DNA of 17,244 nt from Endobugula sp047619205 (GTDB lineage: Bacteria; Pseudomonadota; Gammaproteobacteria; Pseudomonadales; Cellvibrionaceae), in assembly GCA_047619205.1 (NCBI GenBank), contig JBLHJR010000070.1, forward strand, positions 1 through 17,244, written 5' to 3'. The position numbers and the translations under genes were made by a program. The notes under the pieces are model-generated. The model was not told the DNA's origin and ran no database searches. It saw nothing but the letters and a program-made list of their open reading frames with translations. Shown in pieces: positions 6,715 to 13,242 of the stretch (its first letter is position 1; each line of letters opens with the position of its first letter).

Positions 6715-8430
6715 ATGAAAAAAAAATTAATACTCAACATTGGGCAATACTCTAGCGCTGGAAGAAAGTCTATCAATCAAGACTTTCACGGTGTTTGCAT
6801 CCCTGACGAACCTTCACTGAGCACCAAAGGTATTGCTATTGCCATTGCTGATGGCATTAGCAGTAGCGATGTCAGCCAAATTGCAAGTGAAACGTCTATT
6901 AAAAACTTCTTACAAGATTACTACTGCACATCAGATGCATGGTCGGTTAAACACTCGGTTCAGTGCGTATTAAAAGCAGTCAATTCATGGCTCCACACAC
7001 AAACACAACAGAGTGACCGTCGCTTTGACAAAGATAAAGGCTATATCTGTACATTCAGCGGCATCGTGTTTAAATCAAATACCGCACATTTATTTCACAG
7101 CGGCGACTCGCGTATTTATAAGCTGACGGGAAATACGCTAGAACAGTTGACTGAAGACCATCGGCGTACGATATCGGCAGAAACCAGCTACCTTACACGG
7201 GGCTTGGGCATTCATCATTTTATTGAATTGGACTATCGCTCGCTACAGGTGAGTGAAGGCGATGTATTTATCTTAGCGACTGATGGCGTTTATGAATACC
7301 TATCGGGAAGTATTATTGCAAATGCTATCATTAAGGGTAAAAACAATCTCGACCTCACGGCAAAAGTATTAGTCGAACAAGCCTATGCAGCCGGCAGCAC
7401 AGATAATTTAACACTACAAATTATTGATATTACTCAGCTACCTCGAAAAAACCTTGACGAAGTCCAAGGGCAAGTTCATTTATTGCCGCCAGCACCTAAA
7501 TTACAAGCGAGGAAATCGTTTGATGGCTACGATATTATTCGTGAAATTTATATTAGTAGCCGCAGCCATGTGTATTTAGCAAAAGATAATGATAGCGGAA
7601 AACAAGTAGTATTAAAAACACCGTCTACGGAAATGAGGAATAACGAAGAGTATCTGGAAAACTTATTAATGGAAGATTGGGTGGCTAAGCGAATGAATAA
7701 TCCGCATGTTTTGAAAGCCGTAGAAGACACACGCAAAAAAAATTATCTCTATACAGTAACTGAATTTATCGAAGGCAAAACCCTAGCCCAATGGATGCGG
7801 GATAATCCGGCACCTTCGATTGATAGTGTCCGCGCCATAATTGAACAAGTGGTGAAAGGCTTACAAGCATTTCACCGCCAAGAAATGGTACATCAAGATT
7901 TACGCCCCAACAATATTATGATTGATGATGTGGGCACGGTAAAAATCATTGATTTCGGCGCCACAAAAGTCGCTGGCATTTCCGAAATCATTCCCAAGAA
8001 TGAAGGCATTGTGGGTACAGCCCAGTTTACTGCCCCTGAATACTTTTTGGGTCAGACGGGTACGCATCAGTCCGATCTTTTTTCTTTAGGTGTACTCACC
8101 TACCAAATGCTATCGGGTGAACTACCTTATGGTAATGAGATTGCAAAAACACGGACAGCACGCGATCAACAAAGACTCAGTTATCGGCCACTAAGCCATA
8201 ATAAGAATGCTATTCCCGGATGGGTTGATTATGCGATAAAAAAGTCGGTAGCCATTAATCCGGAGAAACGCTACGTGGAGGTGTCAGAATTTATGCATGA
8301 ACTGAAGTATCCGAACCCTCGCTACATGAACCAAACTAAAGCACCGTTAATTGAGCGTAACCCTGTACTCGTTTGGCAAGGTATTGCTGCCATCTTACTG
8401 GGCATTATTATTTATCAACATATTCGCTGA
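6715..8430 (+). CDS. Bifunctional PP2C phosphatase / Ser-Thr protein kinase, C-terminally membrane anchored
   Basis: 571 residues in three parts. Residues 1-240 are a PP2C phosphatase with the metal-binding aspartates D23 (INQDFHG), D46 (IADG), D190 (ATDG) and D230 (STDN), plus GDSR at 130-133. Residues 270-530 are a protein kinase: Lys301 (VVLK), HQDLRPNN at 393-400, DFG at 413-415 and APE at 440-442. The glycine-rich loop is degenerate (EIYISSRSHVYLA) and HRD is HQD. Residues 549-567 form one terminal membrane helix, so both domains face the cytoplasm. Proteins of this layout sit in nitrate-assimilation operons (P. aeruginosa PA1782 beside nirBD and nasA). Here the partners are FNT and cyanase. 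The target is unknown. AAGGG stands just before the ATG. Confidence 0.9.
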   Translation: MKKKLILNIGQYSSAGRKSINQDFHGVCIPDEPSLSTKGIAIAIADGISSSDVSQIASETSIKNFLQDYYCTSDAWSVKHSVQCVLKAVNSWLHTQTQQSDRRFDKDKGYICTFSGIVFKSNTAHLFHSGDSRIYKLTGNTLEQLTEDHRRTISAETSYLTRGLGIHHFIELDYRSLQVSEGDVFILATDGVYEYLSGSIIANAIIKGKNNLDLTAKVLVEQAYAAGSTDNLTLQIIDITQLPRKNLDEVQGQVHLLPPAPKLQARKSFDGYDIIREIYISSRSHVYLAKDNDSGKQVVLKTPSTEMRNNEEYLENLLMEDWVAKRMNNPHVLKAVEDTRKKNYLYTVTEFIEGKTLAQWMRDNPAPSIDSVRAIIEQVVKGLQAFHRQEMVHQDLRPNNIMIDDVGTVKIIDFGATKVAGISEIIPKNEGIVGTAQFTAPEYFLGQTGTHQSDLFSLGVLTYQMLSGELPYGNEIAKTRTARDQQRLSYRPLSHNKNAIPGWVDYAIKKSVAINPEKRYVEVSEFMHELKYPNPRYMNQTKAPLIERNPVLVWQGIAAILLGIIIYQHIR

Positions 8431-8432
8431 TA

Positions 8433-8465
8433 GTAAAGAAGCACCCAACATAGGCACTTCTTTAC
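8433..8465. terminator. Hairpin between convergent kinase and cynS genes
   Basis: A perfect 9-bp stem, GTAAAGAAG (8433-8441) with CTTCTTTAC (8457-8465), lies in the 47-bp gap between two convergent genes, a position typical of a shared terminator. It lacks a strong T run on either strand, so efficiency is doubtful. Confidence 0.5.
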
Positions 8466-8477
8466 ACCTAGAAAAAA

Positions 8478-8918
8478 TTACCACGCTTTATAAGGTAAGA
8501 ACTTACCATTTAACGTTAACAGCACTCTATCACCCTTAGGGTCTTCGATTTTTTCTACATCCATGGAAAAATCAATTGCACTCATGATGCCGTCACCAAA
8601 TTTTTCTTGAATCACTTCTTTTAAAGTATCACCATAAACACCCACTACTTCATACAAGCGATAAACTAATGGGTCTTGGGGAACCGCTTGATCCCAAGTC
8701 TTTGTTGGGTATTCCATTAGTGCGGCTTTAGCACCTTCGGGCAAGCCAAGTAACTCACATAATTTTTCGGCCGGTGTTGCAGGCATGCTATTCATTCCCA
8801 AGCAGGCAGAAGTCACCCATACTACGCCCATACCTAATTCATTCGCGATATCTTCCCAAGACAAATTGTTATCTTTTTTTGCCAAAACAATCGCTTCTAC
8901 CACTTCTGTTTTTTTCAT
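8478..8918 (-). CDS. cynS: Cyanase (cyanate hydratase)
   Basis: 146 residues, near the family norm of about 150. The enzyme converts cyanate and bicarbonate to ammonia and two CO2 (via carbamate), allowing cyanate use as a nitrogen source. The N-terminal helical domain (about 1-75, W-E-D-I-A-N-E-L-G) resembles the family's DNA-binding-like fold. The catalytic triad is present: R87 and E90 in VYRLYEVV, S113 in GIMSAIDF, matching E. coli R96, E99, S122. The ATG at 8918 is chosen over the longer frame (8975) because AGGAA lies 8 bp upstream and the family begins there. A sigma-54 promoter with NtrC sites precedes it, so it should be induced by nitrogen limitation rather than by cyanate through CynR. 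Confidence 0.97.
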   Translation of the reverse strand: MKKTEVVEAIVLAKKDNNLSWEDIANELGMGVVWVTSACLGMNSMPATPAEKLCELLGLPEGAKAALMEYPTKTWDQAVPQDPLVYRLYEVVGVYGDTLKEVIQEKFGDGIMSAIDFSMDVEKIEDPKGDRVLLTLNGKFLPYKAW

Positions 8919-8954
8919 GTGTCTATTCCTATTCACTTTAATGTTAATGCTGTA

Positions 8955-8972
8955 GAGCAATCGGCATGCCAA
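8955..8972 (-). promoter_or_regulatory. Sigma-54 (-24/-12) promoter of cynS
   Basis: Read on the minus strand, TTGGCATGCCGATTGCTC matches TGGCAnG-N4-TTGCW, one base from consensus. GG and GC are 12 bp apart. Predicted start is near 8946, giving a leader of about 28 nt that contains the AGGAA ribosome site. This is the better of the two sigma-54 sites in the window. Confidence 0.85.
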
Positions 8973-9045
8973 CAACCATGCACCTAAAAATAGCCCTTAT
9001 GGTCACTAGTGGAAAAACATCTGATGGAATACGACCTGAAAATGG

Positions 9046-9078
9046 GCACCATTTTATTTCCGCTAACCATTTTGGTGC
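9046..9078 (-). promoter_or_regulatory. Tandem NtrC-type sites upstream of cynS
   Basis: The distal site 9064-9078 reads GCACCAAAATGGTTA on the minus strand, matching GCACCA-N3-TGGTGC at all but the last bases. A second, weaker site at 9046-9060 reads GCACCATTTTATTTC on the plus strand. Their centres lie about 125 and 107 bp upstream of the predicted cynS start, as at known NtrC-activated promoters. Confidence 0.7.
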
Positions 9079-9174
9079 ACATTAATATTTACAGCGTATT
9101 TTATTCATTCTACAGCTGAACCTAGAAACGGCAGTTGAAAGGTACTGTGCCTTTTAATTTCTCAAAGGGTCACT
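9079..9174. other. Non-coding rest of the cynS upstream interval
   Basis: The 393-bp gap between cynS and the sortase gene holds the cynS promoter and NtrC sites (8955-9078), this AT-rich stretch in which I see nothing distinct, and then element copy 2. Confidence 0.4.
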
Positions 9175-9308
9175 TACTAGCGGGTCAATTGAAAAGAATA
9201 CACTGCATTTCAGGCGCGCTGTGAATATGTCCCTATACGCTCAGCTTCGGCATCCATGCCTCAGATGGCCTGAAACGGAGTGTATTCTTTTCAAGCACCC
9301 TGCTAGTA
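9175..9308 (-). mobile_element. 134-bp inverted-repeat element, copy 2 (inverted)
   Basis: Its reverse complement matches copy 1 (5266-5399) at 128 of 134 positions with no gap. It carries the same inverted arms (GAAAAGAATACACT...). It ends 3 bp before the sortase stop codon, so its stem may also terminate the sortase transcript. Together the two copies bracket the FNT-kinase-cyanase block. Confidence 0.85.
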
Positions 9309-9311
9309 CCT

Positions 9312-9911
9312 CTACATTAAATCAGCCCTAACAACCAGCCGGTCGTTACCTCTTGGCGCTATAGTGTTGAATGGGTAACAAGTGACAAGATAAAGCTGAT
9401 TTTTTCCTTCATCAATAGTGAATGGCGTCGTACTGATGTCAGCAATCCATTGCTCACTCACCTTGTAATGCTTCCAGATTCCCTTATTATTTTGCACCTC
9501 TAATGTGCTGCCTGTTTGAATAGTGTGCAATAAAGAAAAATGCGTATCTCTGTGTCCAGCAATCACACTCGCTCCTTCGGTCGCAGGTAAAGCTGTGCGG
9601 ACATCGTGTCCGGGGCCAAAGGCGAGGCTGTTGCCCGTACTGCCAGATAGTACATAAAATGGGGTTTGCTTGTTATTGTTATCCTGATGATGAAACACTA
9701 TTTTAGCGACAGGCCAGGTATCGGCCCATGGCCATGGCTTAGTCTTCTGACCTGCCTGTAAGGTGGTTTGCCATGCCGATTGGATTAGCCACTGCGCGAG
9801 GTGCGCTTTGGCATAAATTACCGCGGCATGGCTCCAATGCCAGACAGTCGTCATTATTAACAGTGCAAACAAACCAGACAGTAATTGACGACGACGTATG
9901 TTATTGACCAT
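9312..9911 (-). CDS. Class GN (marine proteobacterial type) sortase
   Basis: 199 residues. An N-terminal hydrophobic helix (about 9-30) anchors it in the inner membrane with the catalytic domain in the periplasm. All sortase catalytic residues are visible: H120 in AGHRDTH, C178 in LVTCYPF and R191 in GNDRLVV. Sortases cleave a C-terminal sorting motif and join the protein to an amine acceptor; in Gram-negatives the acceptor is unknown. It overlaps the target gene by 11 bp (ATGGTCAATAA), with GGGGAG 8 bp upstream, so the two are translationally coupled. The family is known as TIGR03784-type, found with a dedicated single target. Confidence 0.95.
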   Translation of the reverse strand: MVNNIRRRQLLSGLFALLIMTTVWHWSHAAVIYAKAHLAQWLIQSAWQTTLQAGQKTKPWPWADTWPVAKIVFHHQDNNNKQTPFYVLSGSTGNSLAFGPGHDVRTALPATEGASVIAGHRDTHFSLLHTIQTGSTLEVQNNKGIWKHYKVSEQWIADISTTPFTIDEGKNQLYLVTCYPFNTIAPRGNDRLVVRADLM

Positions 9912-12177
9912 CCGTCGCTCTCCCCGCTGGTTTTCGGCTACGTTTTTTCAATGCATAAAGGCGCTGCAAGTATTTTTTACGCAATAAATAGCGTGGTTTT
10001 TTATAGCTTCTTTTTTTATTGCCCCCAAACCATTTAAACAACGGCGTAGCCAGCAGACTAATACTACCTAATAGCATATGTAACCATAAAGAAGTGGCTG
10101 TTTGAGGATAGCTAAGTGATGTTAACGATTGTCCTTTTGCCAACGGATTGGCGACTGGGGTTTGTACTACGCTTTTAGTAATAGGGCGGCTTATTTTTTC
10201 TTCAACCGCCACAAAACTAGTATAAGGACTCATTAATTGATGATTCAGTGCGACATCAATAATAGCTTGCTTTAATCTCTCTTGAGCTGATGTTGATTTA
10301 TCTCTACGTTTATTATCTACTAACGATGCTATTTTATTGCGCGCCCATATTTTAGCAACACCGGAGTGCTGCTTTCCGTTAGATAATGCTAATGTTTCTT
10401 TCCACAATTGGCCTTGATGCGTTCCAGTGATAGTCAACGCTGATATTTCATAGTCCTTATGTAAGCTGATCATTAGCGGTTCGCCAGCATAAAGGTCAGC
10501 AATCGGTGATGGAAATATCTCTAGATTTGTCTCACCGACTATTGGTGCTGAGTTAGCGCTATTGATAGAGCTATTGATAGAGCTATTGATAGAGCTATCC
10601 GTAACGGTAATATCACGCATGACGGGACTGCTAATCGCATTAAACAAGCTTGTCATTTTCTGGCCCACCTCATTAATGTCACCAATATACGTAAAACTAC
10701 CCCGTCCTATTTCAGCGGCTTTGCGCATAAAAAAACTATTCGGTGCTGAGCCAATCCCCACCATAAACAAACGACTGGCCTTAATGTTTTGACGAATGCT
10801 AGTCAACAATTGCTCTTCATTACCAATGCTCCCATCGGTGATAAAGACAATTTGTTTTAAGTGCGTTTGCTGGCTATCTTGTTGAAAAGCCGTCGTGAGT
10901 GCGGGTAATATTTCTGTTCCTCCTCCCGCTTGTAAATTATCCACCATTGCCAATGCTTGCTGAACATTGCGTTTACTGGCATTTACGGGCTGCGTGTAGA
11001 ACAAAGAATAATTTGAATTAAATTCAATAATGTTAAAACGATCCGTAGCGTTTAAGTGCTGCAAACCTTTTTTTAATCCTGCCTTAGCCTGACGAATCGA
11101 TGTGCCCCCCATAGAACCCGAGGTATCAATAATAAAAATCATTTCTTTAGGAATAGATAAACTATGCTGTTGTTTATTTTCAGTAGAAACACTAGGGGGC
11201 ATTAACATTATCAAACTGTAATCATCACCCGCTATGGTCTCATTAAATACTGCTGCTCTAGGCGTTGCTGATGCCGTTGCTCGCCACGACAACACAAAAT
11301 CCCTATCCATACTGACTTTGCCATGACTTAAGCTAATACGATGCTGCTGATTGGATTTAGTCACCACAATGTTATGGTAAGCACTGGTAATTTCTGCCAG
11401 AGGCAGACCCGCATCTAGCAACACCGTTAAATCTATTAAATGATTGGCTGTAGCGCTAATCGGTGGCGTCATTAAATCAGCATCAGGAACTTGTGCCGTA
11501 GGCGAAGACATACCCCAACCACTCTTATTAATAGCAATAGCACTTTCTTCTACCACGCTACTATTAGTGACGCTGCCAGATTGCGGAGGAATATAACGTG
11601 GCGTAATCGTCATAGGGAAGCGCAAACTAAAAACACCTTGTCGATAATCGATAGTTTGTAAATAGCGTAATTTTACCGTTATCTTTTCATGGGGCGCGAT
11701 ATTGGCTATCTGTTGTGAAAACATATTGGGGCGATGCTGCTCTAATAAGGCGGCTTTTTTTCCGGCTGATTTGGCTTGTTGATACATTTTCTTTGCTTGT
11801 TGTTTTTCTTTTATAAGGCCTTTTATCACGCGCTTACCTATTCTCAGCTCCATTCCATCCACCGCCGCATTTTCAGGCAAGGGGAAAACATAACGCCCTT
11901 CCACCCACTCATCACTGTCGTTTGCAAAATGTTGCGTGAGTTCCACCATCGCAATCATGCCACTCACTTGCATAGTCGCCTCACTCGCTATCAGTAATGC
12001 GGCGCGCAGACTAGGGTGTTGCGTATTGATAGACGTTAATTCCATTTCACCACTGCCCTCGCCCATATTTTTTTCATTAGTGGATATAGCGACGGATGCA
12101 TTTGCGCTATTGAGTAAAATAAATAGTGCAAAACTGATACAAAGGATAAAAGGTGACGATGATTGATGCGTGGTCAT
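9901..12177 (-). CDS. Dedicated sortase target protein with VIT and vWA domains
   Basis: 758 residues from the ATG at 12177, chosen because a signal peptide (1-27, ending ANA) begins there; the frame opens farther up at 12291. A VIT domain covers about 45-180 (V-E-G-R-Y-V-F-P-L-P), and a vWA domain about 345-520, with MIDAS D-T-S-G-S at 351-355 and TDG at 447-449. The C-terminus has a sorting motif SYPQTA (689-694), a hydrophobic helix (about 696-712), and an unusually long basic tail of about 45 residues. An in-frame (SSIN)x3 repeat lies at about 528-539. The family (TIGR03788-type) is the single substrate of the neighbouring sortase; it resembles eukaryotic inter-alpha-trypsin inhibitor heavy chains. 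Likely surface or periplasmic adhesion or assembly factor; function unproven. Confidence 0.93.
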   Translation of the reverse strand: MTTHQSSSPFILCISFALFILLNSANASVAISTNEKNMGEGSGEMELTSINTQHPSLRAALLIASEATMQVSGMIAMVELTQHFANDSDEWVEGRYVFPLPENAAVDGMELRIGKRVIKGLIKEKQQAKKMYQQAKSAGKKAALLEQHRPNMFSQQIANIAPHEKITVKLRYLQTIDYRQGVFSLRFPMTITPRYIPPQSGSVTNSSVVEESAIAINKSGWGMSSPTAQVPDADLMTPPISATANHLIDLTVLLDAGLPLAEITSAYHNIVVTKSNQQHRISLSHGKVSMDRDFVLSWRATASATPRAAVFNETIAGDDYSLIMLMPPSVSTENKQQHSLSIPKEMIFIIDTSGSMGGTSIRQAKAGLKKGLQHLNATDRFNIIEFNSNYSLFYTQPVNASKRNVQQALAMVDNLQAGGGTEILPALTTAFQQDSQQTHLKQIVFITDGSIGNEEQLLTSIRQNIKASRLFMVGIGSAPNSFFMRKAAEIGRGSFTYIGDINEVGQKMTSLFNAISSPVMRDITVTDSSINSSINSSINSANSAPIVGETNLEIFPSPIADLYAGEPLMISLHKDYEISALTITGTHQGQLWKETLALSNGKQHSGVAKIWARNKIASLVDNKRRDKSTSAQERLKQAIIDVALNHQLMSPYTSFVAVEEKISRPITKSVVQTPVANPLAKGQSLTSLSYPQTATSLWLHMLLGSISLLATPLFKWFGGNKKRSYKKPRYLLRKKYLQRLYALKKRSRKPAGRATDGQ
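10561..10596 (-). repeat. In-frame 12-bp tandem repeat, three copies
   Basis: ATTGATAGAGCT is repeated three times exactly on the plus strand. On the coding strand it encodes Ser-Ser-Ile-Asn repeats just after the vWA domain. Unit length is a multiple of three, so copy number change would alter a linker without breaking the frame. Confidence 0.9.
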
Positions 12178-12260
12178 GATAAAGCTCTCAGTACAGTGAA
12201 TATGACGCTTATGTTTAGCGCTTATTAGTGAACGGATTAAAACAGCTATATCTGACATTC

Positions 12261-12291
12261 TTTGGCATAGAATGTGGCAATCTTGTGGCAA
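12261..12291. promoter_or_regulatory. Direct-repeat operator between divergent sortase-target and regulator genes
   Basis: TTTGGCAT (12261), TGTGGCAA (12273) and TGTGGCAA (12284) are spaced 12 and 11 bp, about one helical turn, as for OmpR-family regulators. A -10-like TATATT at 12311-12316 lies downstream toward the regulator gene, and TATAGC (minus strand, 12245-12250) lies on the other side toward the target gene. Either promoter would have the repeats near its -35 position. A 7-bp inverted repeat ACATTCT/AGAATGT (12255-12275) overlaps. Confidence 0.55.
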
Positions 12292-12408
12292 ATAGTGACG
12301 ATAGGGTGATTATATTTTGTTAGCGACAGGCAAAACTATTTAAGCAACACGAGTTATGCTATTTTGCAAAGTAATAAAGCTCCAGCCTAAGTGACGGAAG
12401 AAGACTCA

Positions 12409-13098
12409 ATGCCAAAGCATATAGTGATTGTAGAAGATGAGCAGTTATTAGCTGATAACTATAAAGAAGCCTTACGCCGCCAAGGTTACGCGGTAACACA
12501 TTATAGTGGCCGCCAAGAAGCGCTAGCGGGTTTTGCCCAACAGTTGCCCGATATGGCTATCATTGATGTGGGCTTAGGCGAAGATGTGGAAGGCGGCTTT
12601 GATCTGTGCCGAGAGTTGCGTAGCCGCTCCTTAGAATTACCGATTATTTTTTTAACCGCACGAGACCATGACTTTGATGTTATTTCGGGCTTGCGTTTAG
12701 GCGCCGATGATTACCTGACTAAAGACATTGGTCAGGCACACATGTTAGCGCGTATTGTCGCTTTATTTCGCCGTATCGATGCACTAAAACAACCCATAAA
12801 ACAAGAATCGTTAATTAACGCTGGGCCCTGCGTGTTAAACTTAGATCGCATGACTGTGAACTGGCGTGGACAGCCTATCGACTTAACGGTCACTGAGTTT
12901 TGGATTGTGCATGCCTTAATCAAACATCCTGGGCATGTAAAAAATCGTCAGCAATTAATGGATGCTGCCAATGTGGTACTAGATGATAATACCATTACCT
13001 CGCATATTAAACGTATTCGTAAAAAATTCATCGTGGCTGACACCGACTTTACTGCAGTACAAACTGCCTATGGCATGGGTTATCGTTGGGTGCTTTAA
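12409..13098 (+). CDS. Dedicated sortase system response regulator (OmpR family)
   Basis: 229 residues from the ATG at 12409; GGAAG at 12396-12400 gives a proper ribosome site, which argues against the GTG at 12391. The receiver domain has acidic E9-D10, phospho-acceptor D53 (AIIDVGLGED), T83 and K105. The winged-helix output domain (about 135-229) carries the T-V-T-E-F-W-I-V-H-A-L recognition pattern and ends GMGYRWVL, as in OmpR/PhoB proteins. It is paired with the histidine kinase downstream and divergent from the sortase target, matching the TIGR03787-type regulator of this system. The likely target is the repeat operator just upstream, giving autoregulation and control of the sortase pair. 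Confidence 0.93.
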   Translation: MPKHIVIVEDEQLLADNYKEALRRQGYAVTHYSGRQEALAGFAQQLPDMAIIDVGLGEDVEGGFDLCRELRSRSLELPIIFLTARDHDFDVISGLRLGADDYLTKDIGQAHMLARIVALFRRIDALKQPIKQESLINAGPCVLNLDRMTVNWRGQPIDLTVTEFWIVHALIKHPGHVKNRQQLMDAANVVLDDNTITSHIKRIRKKFIVADTDFTAVQTAYGMGYRWVL

Positions 13099-13156
13099 GC
13101 TAAACAATGGGCTCACGAAACACTACGCATATTGTTGGTGTCTATTTTCACATCCA

Positions 13157-13196
13157 ACTGCTTCGTCTAGTCTTAAGCAGCTTCCGATGAAGCAGT
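13157..13196 (+). other. Hairpin in the regulator-kinase gap
   Basis: ACTGCTTC (13157-13164) and GAAGCAGT (13189-13196) form an 8-bp stem in the 144-bp gap between the response regulator and kinase genes. No T run follows, so it is not a clear terminator; it might adjust kinase expression relative to the regulator. Confidence 0.4.
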
Positions 13197-13242
13197 GTCT
13201 TAGTATGCTCTGCTGAACGAAAACATTAACAACACTATTTTT

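Noticed and set aside
5266..9308. Composite transposon made by the two 134-bp copies
   Set aside because: No transposase lies within, and no target duplication is seen outside the pair; two separate insertions are simpler.
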